NCBI GenBank assembly: GCA_002428805.1
Contig: DIXX01000086.1
Location: forward strand, 677-27,385
Source of the DNA: Cetobacterium sp. UBA6069
GTDB taxonomy: Bacteria > Fusobacteriota > Fusobacteriia > Fusobacteriales > Fusobacteriaceae
DNA: 26,709 nt
Reading direction: 5' to 3'
In this document: one piece after another, positions 6,506 through 15,288 of the stretch
Position numbering within the stretch: position 1 is the stretch's first letter
How the letters are laid out: every line of letters begins with the position of its first letter
Notes under the pieces: model-generated
What the model was told of the DNA's origin: nothing
The model's input: only the letters and a program-made list of their open reading frames with translations
Databases searched by the model: none
Translations under genes and position numbers: made by a program

Positions 6506-7513
6506 ATGATTATATTAGAGAATGTTAATAAAATTTATAGCAATAATTTTCATGCTGTAAAAAATGTAAATTTAAATATTCAAAAGGGGGAAATATTTGG
6601 AATAATAGGATTGAGTGGTGCAGGAAAATCCTCTTTGATAAGATTATTTAATGGTTTAGAAGCATTAAATAGCGGTTCTATAAAAATTGAAGGAACAGAT
6701 ATAGCAAAGCTTTCTAAAAAAGATTTATTGGAAAAAAGAAAGAGAATAGGAATGATATTTCAACATTTTAATCTATTAAAATCTAGAAACGTGAGAGATA
6801 ATATAGCCTTTTCTTTAGAGGTTGCAGGATGGAAAAAATCAGAGATAAAAACTAGAGTTGATGAATTACTGAGATTAGTTGAACTTGAAGACAAAGGAGA
6901 ATTTTATCCCTCTCAACTTTCTGGAGGTCAAAAACAAAGAGTAGCTATAGCGAGAGCTTTAGCAAATAATCCAAAGATTCTTCTATCGGATGAAGCTACT
7001 TCAGCACTAGACCCTAAAACTACAAAATCTATATTATCTTTAATAAAAGATATACAGAAAAAAATGGATTTAACAGTAATTTTAATAACTCATCAAATGG
7101 AAGTTATTAGAGAAATCTGTGATAAAGTTGCAGTTATGTCAAATGGGGAAATTATAGAAATAGGTAAAACTCATGAAATATTTTTAAATCCTCAAAATGA
7201 GGTTACAAAAGAGTTAATTTCATATATTCCAGCTCAAGAAAAAGAGGAAATTGAGTTTATAAAAAAACCAGGAAATAAAGTAATAAAACTTATGTTTTTA
7301 GGATCAGTAGCTGGTGATCCTATCTTATCTAAAGCTGTAAGAAAATTTGATTTAGATATAAATGTTTTAGGAGGATCAATTGATTTATTAGCAACAATGC
7401 AAGTAGGACATTTAGTTGTTGAATTAATAGGAGATTTAGAAAAACAAAATGAAGCTATAGAATGGTTTCCAAGTTTAGATGTAGGGGTGGAGGTAGTTTA
7501 TAATGGTATTTAA
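6506..7513 (+). CDS. metN: Methionine ABC importer ATPase MetN
   Basis: This is the nucleotide-binding subunit that powers methionine uptake. Its 335 residues include Walker A GLSGAGKS (35-42), the Q-loop in FQHFN, signature LSGGQ (138-142), Walker B with DEATSALD (162-169) and the H-loop His196. A C-terminal extension (about 255-335), with [17 protein letters not shown] and a GGSID motif, matches the NIL domain that binds methionine and mediates trans-inhibition in MetN proteins. It is first in an operon with metI (11-bp overlap) and metQ, behind a SAM-I riboswitch. Length, extension and context all agree. Confidence 0.96.
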   Translation: MIILENVNKIYSNNFHAVKNVNLNIQKGEIFGIIGLSGAGKSSLIRLFNGLEALNSGSIKIEGTDIAKLSKKDLLEKRKRIGMIFQHFNLLKSRNVRDNIAFSLEVAGWKKSEIKTRVDELLRLVELEDKGEFYPSQLSGGQKQRVAIARALANNPKILLSDEATSALDPKTTKSILSLIKDIQKKMDLTVILITHQMEVIREICDKVAVMSNGEIIEIGKTHEIFLNPQNEVTKELISYIPAQEKEEIEFIKKPGNKVIKLMFLGSVAGDPILSKAVRKFDLDINVLGGSIDLLATMQVGHLVVELIGDLEKQNEAIEWFPSLDVGVEVVYNGI

Positions 7514-8153
7514 TATGTTAATACAGGCGACAATAGAAACAATCTATATGGTTATATTTTCTGCAATTGTTTCTCTTATAATAGGTTTTCCATGTGGAAT
7601 TTTAGCAGCAATAACATCACAAGGTCACATATATGAAAATAAGGTAATTAATAGCTTTTTAAATGGAGTTATAAATATTACAAGATCTTTTCCATATATC
7701 ATTCTTATGATTTTGTTACTTCCGTTATCAAGATTTGTAATAGGAACTACAATAGGGAGTACAGCAGCAATTGTACCACTTTCAATATCGGCGGCTCCAT
7801 TTGTAGCAAGAATTGTAGAGAACTGTGTTTTAGAGGTAGACAGAGGTGTTATAGAAGCAAGTGAGAGTCTAGGAGCTAATAATTATACAATAATAACAAA
7901 GGTAATTATACCTGAGTCATTACCATCTTTAATTCAAGGAATAACTTTGCTAATTATTAATTTAATTGGATTATCTGCAATGGCTGGAGCTATTGGAGGT
8001 GGAGGTTTAGGAGATTTAGCAATAAGATTTGGTTACAATCGTTTTAAATTAGATATTATGATATATTCAGTTTTAGTAATTATTGCTTTAGTTCAAGGGA
8101 TTCAGTTAATAGGGAGTTTAATATCAAATAGATTGAAAAAAAATGGGAGGTAG
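7503..8153 (+). CDS. metI: Methionine ABC importer permease MetI
   Basis: This is a 216-residue inner-membrane permease with about five hydrophobic segments. An EAA-loop segment near residues 119-140, containing [10 protein letters not shown], docks on MetN. The start at 7503 overlaps the end of metN by 11 bp and has GGAGGTAG upstream. The next ATG (7515) is too far from that site. [19 protein letters not shown] sequence near the end ([16 protein letters not shown]) is typical of MetI. It pairs with MetN and MetQ to form the MetNIQ importer. Confidence 0.95.
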   Translation: MVFNMLIQATIETIYMVIFSAIVSLIIGFPCGILAAITSQGHIYENKVINSFLNGVINITRSFPYIILMILLLPLSRFVIGTTIGSTAAIVPLSISAAPFVARIVENCVLEVDRGVIEASESLGANNYTIITKVIIPESLPSLIQGITLLIINLIGLSAMAGAIGGGGLGDLAIRFGYNRFKLDIMIYSVLVIIALVQGIQLIGSLISNRLKKNGR

Positions 8154-8155
8154 TT

Positions 8156-8926
8156 ATGAAAAAATTAGTTTTATTATTAGGATTAGTAGGTTCAATTGTA
8201 AGTTATGGAGCAAAATTGAAAGTTGGAGCTTCACCTGTTCCCCATGCACAACTATTACAGTTTGTAAAAGATGATTTAAAATCTCAAGATGTTGATTTAG
8301 ATATAATTGAGATAACAGATTATGTAACACCAAATTTACTTTTAGATTCGAAAGAGTTAGATGCTAACTTCTTTCAACATAAACCTTATTTAGATACATT
8401 TTCTAAAGAAAAAAATCTGAAGTTAGTGATAGCAGGAAATGTACATGTAGAGCCGTTAGGAGTTTATTCAAAAAAAGTTGATAAAATAGAAAATTTAAAA
8501 AAAGGTGGTGTTGTAGCAATACCAAATGATCCAACAAACGGAGGAAGAGCTTTAATTTTACTTCATAATAATGGAGTTATAAAATTAAAAGATCCAACTG
8601 ATCTTTTAGCAACTGAATTTGACATAGTAGAAAACAAAAATAATCTTAAATTTAAATCTTTAGATGCAGCACAAATTCCAAGAGCTTTGAAGGATGTTGA
8701 TTTGGCAGTTGTAAACGGAAATTATGCTTTAGAAGCGGGACTTAATCCATTAACAGAAGCTTTAATAATAGAAGGAAAAGAATCTCCTTATGCTAATTTA
8801 ATAGCAGTAAGGGAAGGGGATGAAAAAAGAGAGGATATTCAAAAATTAGTTAAAGCTTTACAAAGTGAAAAAGTAAAAGAATTTATAGAAAAAACATATA
8901 AAGGAGCAGTAGTAACTGCATTTTAA
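8156..8926 (+). CDS. metQ: Methionine-binding protein MetQ (NlpA family)
   Basis: This 256-residue periplasmic substrate-binding protein has a signal peptide of about 19 residues ending near SYGA. The mature part begins KLKVGASPVPHAQLL and contains DANFFQHKPYLD and IPNDPTNGGRALILL, hallmarks of the NlpA/MetQ family. There is no cysteine in or just after the signal peptide, so it should be a soluble periplasmic protein. Many MetQ proteins are lipoproteins. It starts two bases after metI and ends the operon. The ligand is probably methionine, given the SAM riboswitch. Some relatives also bind cystine or dipeptides. Confidence 0.94.
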   Translation: MKKLVLLLGLVGSIVSYGAKLKVGASPVPHAQLLQFVKDDLKSQDVDLDIIEITDYVTPNLLLDSKELDANFFQHKPYLDTFSKEKNLKLVIAGNVHVEPLGVYSKKVDKIENLKKGGVVAIPNDPTNGGRALILLHNNGVIKLKDPTDLLATEFDIVENKNNLKFKSLDAAQIPRALKDVDLAVVNGNYALEAGLNPLTEALIIEGKESPYANLIAVREGDEKREDIQKLVKALQSEKVKEFIEKTYKGAVVTAF

Positions 8927-8928
8927 TT

Positions 8929-8962
8929 AAAGGACGAGAAAATCTTTTCTCGTCCTTTTTTT
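8929..8962 (+). terminator. Terminator of metNIQ
   Basis: The arms AAAGGACGAGAAAA (8929-8942) and TTTTCTCGTCCTTT (8945-8958) are perfect complements, followed by more T residues. Confidence 0.9.
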
Positions 8963-8997
8963 GAATTTTGTGTCAAATATATTTCTAAAAAGAACTC

Positions 8998-9026
8998 TTT
9001 TCAAAGTACATACTATATGATATAAT
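8998..9026 (+). promoter_or_regulatory. Promoter of the sigma-54 activator gene
   Basis: TTTTCA (8998-9003) and TATAAT (9021-9026) are 17 bases apart, with an extended -10 (TGA before TATAAT). A weaker pair, TTGACT (9075-9080) and TAGTAT (9098-9103), lies closer to the gene and may be a second promoter. Confidence 0.6.
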
Positions 9027-9139
9027 CTATACTAGATTTTTTATTAAAAAAGTCAAGATTTATATTTTTAGAAATTGACTATTATAAATATTTTTGATAG
9101 TATACATATATTAAAAAAGTATAGTTTAAAGGGAGTAAG

Positions 9140-10897
9140 ATGAAAACTGACTTATTGGTGATAAAGGATGAGTTAAAAAAATATGCTAAAACAATTTCAA
9201 AGCTATTTTCTATGGATGTAGGTATCTGTGATAAAAACTTAATAAGAATAACAGGAAGTGGCCCTCAAAAAATAGGTGAAAAAATAAAAGGTAGAGCAAA
9301 CAAAAAAACATTAGAAACAAAAGAAACTACTGTTATTTTGAATCCAAGAGAGGATGAAATATGTAACGGTTGCTCAGAAAAGAGCTGTTGTTTAGAAGTT
9401 CTTGAGATATCAACACCAATAATGTATGAAGGTGAAATAATAGGTTTAATAAGCTTAGTTTCTTTTGATGAAGAACAGAAAAAAAGAGTTTTAGAAAATT
9501 TAAAAAATTATTTAGATTTTGTAGAGCAGATGGCAGAATTAATAAGTGTTAGATTTATAGAATATAATGAAAATCTAGAAAAAACAGAAAGAGAGAATAT
9601 TCTTTCTACAATATTGAATACAATTCAAAAAGGTGTTTTGAGATTTAATAAAAAAGGAGATATAACAGCAATAAATAACTTTGCATTAAAAAAAATAGAT
9701 TTAGGAAGATCTATTATAGGTGAAAAAGTTACTATTGATTCTCAGAACGATTTTATCATGGAGCAAGAGATTTATAAATTAAAAGTTCAAAATAAAGAGT
9801 TACTTGTTTTAGGTAAAATTCTTCCTTTTGAAGCTTTTGGAAGAAATGAAAAGATTTTTATTTTTGATGATATGAATAAAGTAAATGAAGGAATCAGAGA
9901 ATTAGTTGAAACATCTAATAGTGTTTCTTTAAAAAATATAATTGGAGAGTCTGAATTTACGGAATTACTAAAAGAAAGAATAAAACATGTAGCACCATCT
10001 AAATCTACAGTTTTGATAACGGGTGAAAGTGGAACTGGAAAAGAGCTTGTGGCTAGAGCCTTACACTACCATAGTGACAGAAGAAATGCTCCGTTTGTAG
10101 TTATAAATTGTGCAGCAATTCCAGAATCTCTTTTAGAGAGTGAGTTGTTTGGATATGTAAGAGGAGCTTTTACTGGTGCAGATAAAAATGGACGTATGGG
10201 AAAATTTGAATTAGCTAATGGAGGAGTTATATTTTTAGATGAAATAGGTGATATGCCACTTTATCTTCAAGCAAAAATTTTAAGAGTACTCCAAGAAAGA
10301 AAAGTAACAAGAATTGGCTCAAATAGAGATATAGAATTAGATATTAGAATAATTGCAGCAACTAATGTTGATTTAGAAAAAAAGATAATGGAAAAGAAGT
10401 TCAGAGAGGATCTTTATTATAGGTTAAAAGTAATTCCCTTTGAAGTAGCACCCTTAAGAAAAAGGGTTGAGGATATTCTTCCTATCACAAGAAATTTAAT
10501 AAAAAAATATAATAAAATAACAGAGAGATATATAAACTTTATCGATATAGAAGTAGAGAGATTGTTTTTAAATTATTCTTGGCCAGGAAATATAAGAGAG
10601 TTAGAAAATGTTGTAGAGTTTATGTTCAACCTTTCTGATGGTAGTGATATTTTAAGTTTATCAACAATTCCTGAAAAATTATTAGAAGAGAAGTATTTAG
10701 ATAAAGAATTAAAAAAGGATTGTTCTTTATCTAAAGAAGATAACTATTTAGAAGATTTTGAGAATATTGAAAAAAAATACATTCAAAAAGCTTTAGAAAT
10801 ATTTGGAAAAGACACTGAAGGAAAAAAAATAATAGCAAGTAAAATGAATATAGGTTTAACAACGTTATATAGAAAAATTCAGAGATATGACATCTGA
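9140..10897 (+). CDS. Sigma-54-dependent transcriptional activator of the cysteine operon
   Basis: This 585-residue enhancer-binding protein has three parts. The N-terminal sensory part (1-250) starts with a GAF or CdaR-like domain. It carries a cysteine cluster CNGCSEKSCC at 75-84 and is followed by a PAS-like region. The AAA+ domain (about 265-490) has Walker A GESGTGKE (295-302), the sigma-54 contact loop GAFTGA (342-347), Walker B VIFLDEIGD (363-371) and an arginine-rich FREDLYYRL segment. A Fis-type helix-turn-helix closes the protein (IASKMNIGLTTLYRKIQRY). The gene lies just upstream of cyuA in the same direction, and the two are separated by three palindromes and a -24/-12 promoter. 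The likely role is to activate the cysteine operon in response to cysteine or sulfide. The signal is inferred. Confidence 0.9.
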   Translation: MKTDLLVIKDELKKYAKTISKLFSMDVGICDKNLIRITGSGPQKIGEKIKGRANKKTLETKETTVILNPREDEICNGCSEKSCCLEVLEISTPIMYEGEIIGLISLVSFDEEQKKRVLENLKNYLDFVEQMAELISVRFIEYNENLEKTERENILSTILNTIQKGVLRFNKKGDITAINNFALKKIDLGRSIIGEKVTIDSQNDFIMEQEIYKLKVQNKELLVLGKILPFEAFGRNEKIFIFDDMNKVNEGIRELVETSNSVSLKNIIGESEFTELLKERIKHVAPSKSTVLITGESGTGKELVARALHYHSDRRNAPFVVINCAAIPESLLESELFGYVRGAFTGADKNGRMGKFELANGGVIFLDEIGDMPLYLQAKILRVLQERKVTRIGSNRDIELDIRIIAATNVDLEKKIMEKKFREDLYYRLKVIPFEVAPLRKRVEDILPITRNLIKKYNKITERYINFIDIEVERLFLNYSWPGNIRELENVVEFMFNLSDGSDILSLSTIPEKLLEEKYLDKELKKDCSLSKEDNYLEDFENIEKKYIQKALEIFGKDTEGKKIIASKMNIGLTTLYRKIQRYDI

Positions 10898-10952
10898 TTT
10901 TTCAAAATGAAAAAAAATTTTTTCAAAATGAAAAATTTTTCAAAATGAAAAA
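10898..10952 (+). promoter_or_regulatory. Three palindromic sites, probable activator-binding UAS
   Basis: The 17-bp perfect palindrome TTTTTCAAAATGAAAAA occurs three times, at 10898-10914, 10919-10935 and 10936-10952. The first begins one base after the activator stop codon. Centres are 21 and 17 bp apart. The cluster ends about 105 bp before the -24 element, a normal distance for sigma-54 enhancer sites. The arms are all A/T except one C and one G, so a terminator role is less likely. Confidence 0.7.
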
Positions 10953-11057
10953 AATCAAAATTAAGCTATTTCAAATTATGTTAAGTAGAATTAAAAAATA
11001 AAAATACTAATACAAAAAAAATAAAAAAATAACACAAATATTAAAAAATATATCTAT

Positions 11058-11074
11058 TGGAACAGAAATTGCTT
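11058..11074 (+). promoter_or_regulatory. Sigma-54 (-24/-12) promoter of the cyuA operon
   Basis: The sequence is TTGGAACAGAAATTGCTT. The GG (11059-11060) and GC (11071-11072) dinucleotides are exactly 12 bp apart, as required. It differs from the TGGCAC consensus at one base. Transcription should start near 11084, about 50 bases before cyuA. Confidence 0.75.
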
Positions 11075-11136
11075 ATTATAATACTTGTATATTGCTTATA
11101 TTAGTATAAATTTAAATTAAGGAGGATTTTTGTAAA

Positions 11137-12414
11137 ATGATAGATAAAATTTTAAGTATTTTAAATGAAGAGATAGTTCCAGCAGAAGGGTGTACAGAGC
11201 CAATAGCTTTAGCTTATATAGGAAGTAAATTAACAACAATATTAGGTGGAGTTCCAGAGAAAGTTGAAATAGCTCTTTCAGGAAATTTAATAAAAAATGT
11301 TAAAAGTGTAAAGATTCCTAATTCAGAAGGAATGGTAGGAATTGAAGCAGCAGTTGCGTTAGGAACAATATTGGGGGATTCAAAAAAAGATTTAATGGTT
11401 ATATCAACAATTGATAAATCAAGATTAAATGAAGTTAAAGAGTATTTAGACAATAAAAAAGTAGTAGCTACTAAAATTGAAGGAGATGTAAAACTTCATA
11501 TGAGAGCTACTGGAGTTTTAGGTGAAGATACAGTAACTATAGAGATAAAGGATTATCATACAAATATTGTTAAGATAGAAAAAAATGGTGAATTAATAAA
11601 AGGTGGAACTTGTGATGAAGTTGTTACAGGGGATGCTATGACAGATAAAGAGTTTTTAACAGTAGAGTTAATTCATGACTTGGCTAAAACAATAGATTTA
11701 GAGTTAATCGCTCCGATTTTTGAAAAGGTTATAGCTTACAATTCAGCTATAGCAAATGAAGGACTAAAAAATGATTATGGAATCGGAATGGGTAAAGGAA
11801 TATATGAGGGAATGCAAGAGGGAGTTTACGGTAAAGATTTAAAAAATAAAATCGTAAGTTTTGCAAGTGCAGGAAGTGACGCTAGAATGAATGGATGTTC
11901 GATGCCTGTAATGACAACAAGTGGAAGTGGAAACCAAGGAATGTCAGCTTCTTTACCAGTTATAAAATATTGTGAAGAAAAAGGATTATCACATGAAGAT
12001 TTAATTAGAGGACTATTCTTCTCACATATGACAACAATTCATATAAAATCAAATGTAGGAAGATTATCTGCTTATTGTGGTGTTGTTTGTGCAGGTGGAG
12101 GAGTAGCAGGAGCTTTAGCGTTCTTAGATGGTTTATCTTTAGATAGAATTGATTCGGCGATTGAAACAACATTAGCAACATTATCAGGAATGCTTTGTGA
12201 TGGTGCAAAAAGTTCTTGTGCAACAAAGATTGCGAGCTCGATAGGGATGGCATTTGATTCATACTATTTATCTAAGAAAAAGAGAAACTTTGAATATGGT
12301 GAAGGAATAGTAGGAAAGAATGTTGAAGCGACACTAGCGAACGTAAAAATTTTAGCTCAAGAGGGACTAAGAAAAACAGATGAAGTTGTTTTAGAAATAA
12401 TGTTAAATAACTAA
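11137..12414 (+). CDS. cyuA: L-cysteine desulfidase (CyuA/YhaM, UPF0597 family)
   Basis: The predicted reaction splits L-cysteine into pyruvate, ammonia and hydrogen sulfide. The 425-residue protein has the family N-terminus EEIVPAEGCTEPIALAY with Cys19. The C-terminal half contains NGCSMPVMTTSGSGNQG, YCGVVCAGGGVAGA and MLCDGAKSSCATK. These cysteines fit the Fe-S ligands shared with the L-serine dehydratase alpha-chain relatives. It is the first gene behind the sigma-54 promoter, with AGGAGG upstream. A disulfide reductase and a cystine symporter follow. The family is also annotated as a serine ammonia-lyase relative, but context favours cysteine. Confidence 0.9.
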   Translation: MIDKILSILNEEIVPAEGCTEPIALAYIGSKLTTILGGVPEKVEIALSGNLIKNVKSVKIPNSEGMVGIEAAVALGTILGDSKKDLMVISTIDKSRLNEVKEYLDNKKVVATKIEGDVKLHMRATGVLGEDTVTIEIKDYHTNIVKIEKNGELIKGGTCDEVVTGDAMTDKEFLTVELIHDLAKTIDLELIAPIFEKVIAYNSAIANEGLKNDYGIGMGKGIYEGMQEGVYGKDLKNKIVSFASAGSDARMNGCSMPVMTTSGSGNQGMSASLPVIKYCEEKGLSHEDLIRGLFFSHMTTIHIKSNVGRLSAYCGVVCAGGGVAGALAFLDGLSLDRIDSAIETTLATLSGMLCDGAKSSCATKIASSIGMAFDSYYLSKKKRNFEYGEGIVGKNVEATLANVKILAQEGLRKTDEVVLEIMLNN

Positions 12415-12440
12415 TTATAAGTAAAGTTTTAGGAGGAAAA

Positions 12441-13784
12441 ATGAAAATAATAATTATCGGTGGAGTTGCTGCTGGAATGTCAGCTGCGGCAAAAGCAAGC
12501 AGATTAAACAAAAATGCAGAATTAGTAATCTATGAAAAGACAGAGATAGTTTCATGGGGAGCATGTGGATTACCTTATTATGTAGGAGATTTCTTTGAAG
12601 ATCCAAACAACATGATAGCTAGACCTGTAGAAAAATTTATAGAAGCAGGAATGAATATTAAAATAAAGCATGAAGTAATTGGAATAGATGTTGAAAAGAA
12701 AGAGGTAACTATTAAGAATTTAGTGACTGATGAGATATTCACAGACAACTATGACAAGTTAATGGTAGCAACAGGAGCTCACGCTATTATGCCTCCTATT
12801 AAAAATTTATCAGCAAAAGGTGTATACACTTTAAAAGATTATACTGATGGAATCGAGCTAAAAGAGGAGATTTTAAAAGAGGAAAATCAAGAGATTGTAA
12901 TCGTAGGAGCTGGATATATCGGTCTTGAAGTTGCTGAAGCTGCAAAGCATTTAGGAAAAAGAAGTGTAAGAATCATCCAACTTGGAGATAGAGTTTTATT
13001 AGAAAGTTTTGATAAAGAAATCACTGATGTTATGGAAGAGGAGATCAGAGCTCATGAAGGTGTAGAGCTACATTTAGAAGAGGTTGTAGAAGAGATTCTT
13101 GAAGAGAATGGAAAAGTTGTTGGAGTAAAAACAAACAAAGGTCAATATCCAGCAAATATAGTAGTTATTTCAACAGGTGTTAGACCAAATACAGCTTTCT
13201 TAAAAGAAACAGGAATTAAAATGTTAGGAAATGGTGCTTTAATAATTGATAACCATGGAAGAACAAGTATTGATTCAATCTACTCAGCAGGAGATTGTGC
13301 AACAGTTCCACATCTAGTAAGAAATGAAGATGTATATATTCCATTGGCAACAACAGCTAATAAAATTGGAAGAGTTGTTGGAGAAAACTTAGCTGGATTA
13401 GAAACTGAGTTCAAAGGAACTTTAGGTTCGGCAGCAGTTAAAGTAATGGAAGTAGAAGCTGGAAGAACAGGAATTACAGAAGCTGAAGCTATAAAAATGG
13501 GGATTAATTATAAAACAGTATTCATAAAAGATAAAAATCAAACAAACTATTATCCAGGTAGAGAGGATATATTTGTAAAATTAATATATGATGCAGATAC
13601 AAGAGTTCTTTTAGGAGGGCAAATAGCAGGAAAGAAAGGTGCTGTATTAAGAGTTGATTCTTTAGCAACAGCAATCTATTCAAAATTAACTGTAGATGAA
13701 ATTGGAATGATGGATTTCTGTTATGCACCACCATTCGCAAGAACATGGGATGTAATGAACGTAGCTGGAAACGTAGCAAAATAA
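12441..13784 (+). CDS. cdr: CoA-disulfide-reductase-like FAD/NAD(P)H oxidoreductase
   Basis: This 447-residue flavoprotein has an N-terminal FAD site IIIIGGVAAGMSAA. The redox cysteine is Cys42 in SWGACGLPYYVGD, which fits the single-cysteine SxxxC pattern of CoA-disulfide reductases and NADH oxidases. A central NAD site VIVGAGYIGLEVAEA, a second FAD motif YSAGDCATV and a C-terminal CYAPPFARTWD dimer segment follow. No rhodanese domain is attached. It sits between cyuA and a cystine symporter. I infer that it reduces a disulfide or persulfide so that imported cystine can feed CyuA, directly or through a low-molecular-weight thiol. An NADH oxidase or persulfide reductase role is possible. Confidence 0.85.
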   Translation: MKIIIIGGVAAGMSAAAKASRLNKNAELVIYEKTEIVSWGACGLPYYVGDFFEDPNNMIARPVEKFIEAGMNIKIKHEVIGIDVEKKEVTIKNLVTDEIFTDNYDKLMVATGAHAIMPPIKNLSAKGVYTLKDYTDGIELKEEILKEENQEIVIVGAGYIGLEVAEAAKHLGKRSVRIIQLGDRVLLESFDKEITDVMEEEIRAHEGVELHLEEVVEEILEENGKVVGVKTNKGQYPANIVVISTGVRPNTAFLKETGIKMLGNGALIIDNHGRTSIDSIYSAGDCATVPHLVRNEDVYIPLATTANKIGRVVGENLAGLETEFKGTLGSAAVKVMEVEAGRTGITEAEAIKMGINYKTVFIKDKNQTNYYPGREDIFVKLIYDADTRVLLGGQIAGKKGAVLRVDSLATAIYSKLTVDEIGMMDFCYAPPFARTWDVMNVAGNVAK

Positions 13785-13827
13785 AAAGGCTTCAATAAAA
13801 ATTTAAATATAGAAACGGGAGAAAAAA

Positions 13828-15258
13828 ATGAACAACGTATTTTTTGAACAATTTTTAATGATTAGTGATTTAAAAACTGTTGGTTTCTTAGTAGCTTTAT
13901 TAGTTATTTTATACCTAATAAATATCTTACCAAAGAAAAAATTTAACTTTTCTGCAAAAGTTATGGTTGCAACAGTTGTCGGTTTAATTTTAGGATTAGC
14001 AATTCAAATTGTAGCAGGATTCCCAGAGGATCCAATGAAGTTAGTATTCGTTAGAGAAACTACATTATGGTATAGTTTACTTGGTGGAGGATTTATATCT
14101 TTAATAAGAATGCTAGTTATTCCTCTAGTAATGGTTTCAATTATTCATGTTATTATCAACATGAAAGAGGATGCTAACCTAGGAGATTTAGTAAAGAGAA
14201 GTTTAGTTATTACTTTAGTAATGGTAGCTATCTCTGTTGGTGTAGGATTACTTTTAGGAAATATATTCCAAGTTGGAAAACTTTCATCTGATGCAGTAGC
14301 AACAGTAGCAACAACAGGTGGAAGACAAATTAGAGAAGTAAGTAACATAGTTGATACATTAAAAGCTTTAATTCCTTCAAATCCTGTTGAAGCAATGGTT
14401 AAATTAAACATTGTAGGATTAGTAATATTCTCAGCAGTAGTTGGAGTAGCAGCAAAAAGAATGTCAAAGAAATATATGGATATCGTAAAGCCATTCTTTG
14501 ATTTAATTAATGCAGCTCAAAAGATAATTGTATCTATGGCAATGAGTATCATTAGATGGATGCCTTTAGCAGTAGTACCACTTTTAGCAAATACAATTGC
14601 ACAAAAAGGTATTGGGGCAATAGCAGAAGTAGGAAAATTCATAGCAGTTTTATACTTAGCAACAGCAATTATGTTTGTTATTCAAATGGTAGCAGTAGCA
14701 TTCTTCGGATTAAATCCATTTACATATGTTAAAAAGAGTATCTCATTAATGATTTTAGCATTTACTTCAAGATCAAGTGTTGGTTGTTTACCAGTAACAA
14801 TTTCAACATTAACTAACAAATTAGGTGTTAGTGAGTCAACTGCAAGTTTCGTAGCAAGTTTTGGTACAACAGCAGGAATGCAAGGATGTGCAGGAATATT
14901 CCCAGCATTAACAATAGTATTCGTAACTAATATGAGTGGACACTCTGTGGATATGACATTAATAGTTATGTCAATAATAGTTGTGGCAATCAGTTCGTTA
15001 GGAATCGCAGGAATTCCAGGAACGGCAACAATGGCAGCATCAGTAGCTTTATCAGGTACTGGTTTAGCAGCTATGTTCCCTTTAATCAATCCAATTTTAG
15101 CAATCGACCCAATTATCGATATGCCTAGAACAATGTTAAACGTAATCGGATCGGTTACAAATGCATTAATGGTTGATAAGAGTTTAGGAAATCTAAATAC
15201 TGAAGTTTATCAAGATATGGAAGCAGGAAGTGAAGCAAACTCTTCTGATGATGAATAA
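13828..15258 (+). CDS. tcyP: TcyP-like L-cystine symporter (DAACS family)
   Basis: This 476-residue inner-membrane carrier has about eight membrane spans and two re-entrant loops. The family core reads LAFTSRSSVGCLPVTI, then GCAGIFPAL and, late, DPIIDMPRTMLNVIGSV. These segments resemble B. subtilis TcyP (cystine) more than glutamate or C4-dicarboxylate members. It is third in the cyuA operon, with GGGAG upstream, and is followed by a strong terminator. The likely job is cation-coupled uptake of cystine as substrate for the two upstream enzymes. Substrate is inferred; glutamate or serine/threonine carriers belong to the same family. Confidence 0.82.
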   Translation: MNNVFFEQFLMISDLKTVGFLVALLVILYLINILPKKKFNFSAKVMVATVVGLILGLAIQIVAGFPEDPMKLVFVRETTLWYSLLGGGFISLIRMLVIPLVMVSIIHVIINMKEDANLGDLVKRSLVITLVMVAISVGVGLLLGNIFQVGKLSSDAVATVATTGGRQIREVSNIVDTLKALIPSNPVEAMVKLNIVGLVIFSAVVGVAAKRMSKKYMDIVKPFFDLINAAQKIIVSMAMSIIRWMPLAVVPLLANTIAQKGIGAIAEVGKFIAVLYLATAIMFVIQMVAVAFFGLNPFTYVKKSISLMILAFTSRSSVGCLPVTISTLTNKLGVSESTASFVASFGTTAGMQGCAGIFPALTIVFVTNMSGHSVDMTLIVMSIIVVAISSLGIAGIPGTATMAASVALSGTGLAAMFPLINPILAIDPIIDMPRTMLNVIGSVTNALMVDKSLGNLNTEVYQDMEAGSEANSSDDE

Positions 15259-15260
15259 TT

Positions 15261-15288
15261 AAAAAAGTCACCTTTGGGTGACTTTTTT
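15261..15288. terminator. Bidirectional terminator between convergent genes
   Basis: The stem AAAAAAGTCACC (15261-15272) pairs with GGTGACTTTTTT (15277-15288) around loop TTTG, with T tracts on both strands. It ends the cystine operon on + and the ABC exporter gene on -. Confidence 0.88.

Noticed and set aside
10898-10952. A/T-only hairpin terminator after the activator gene
   Set aside because: Each palindrome could form a weak stem, but three near-identical copies with almost no GC, upstream of a sigma-54 promoter, fit binding sites better.
14682-15089. 135-codon open frame opposite the cystine symporter
   Set aside because: It lies wholly inside the symporter gene on the other strand, has no ribosome binding site and mirrors the codon pattern of the real gene.
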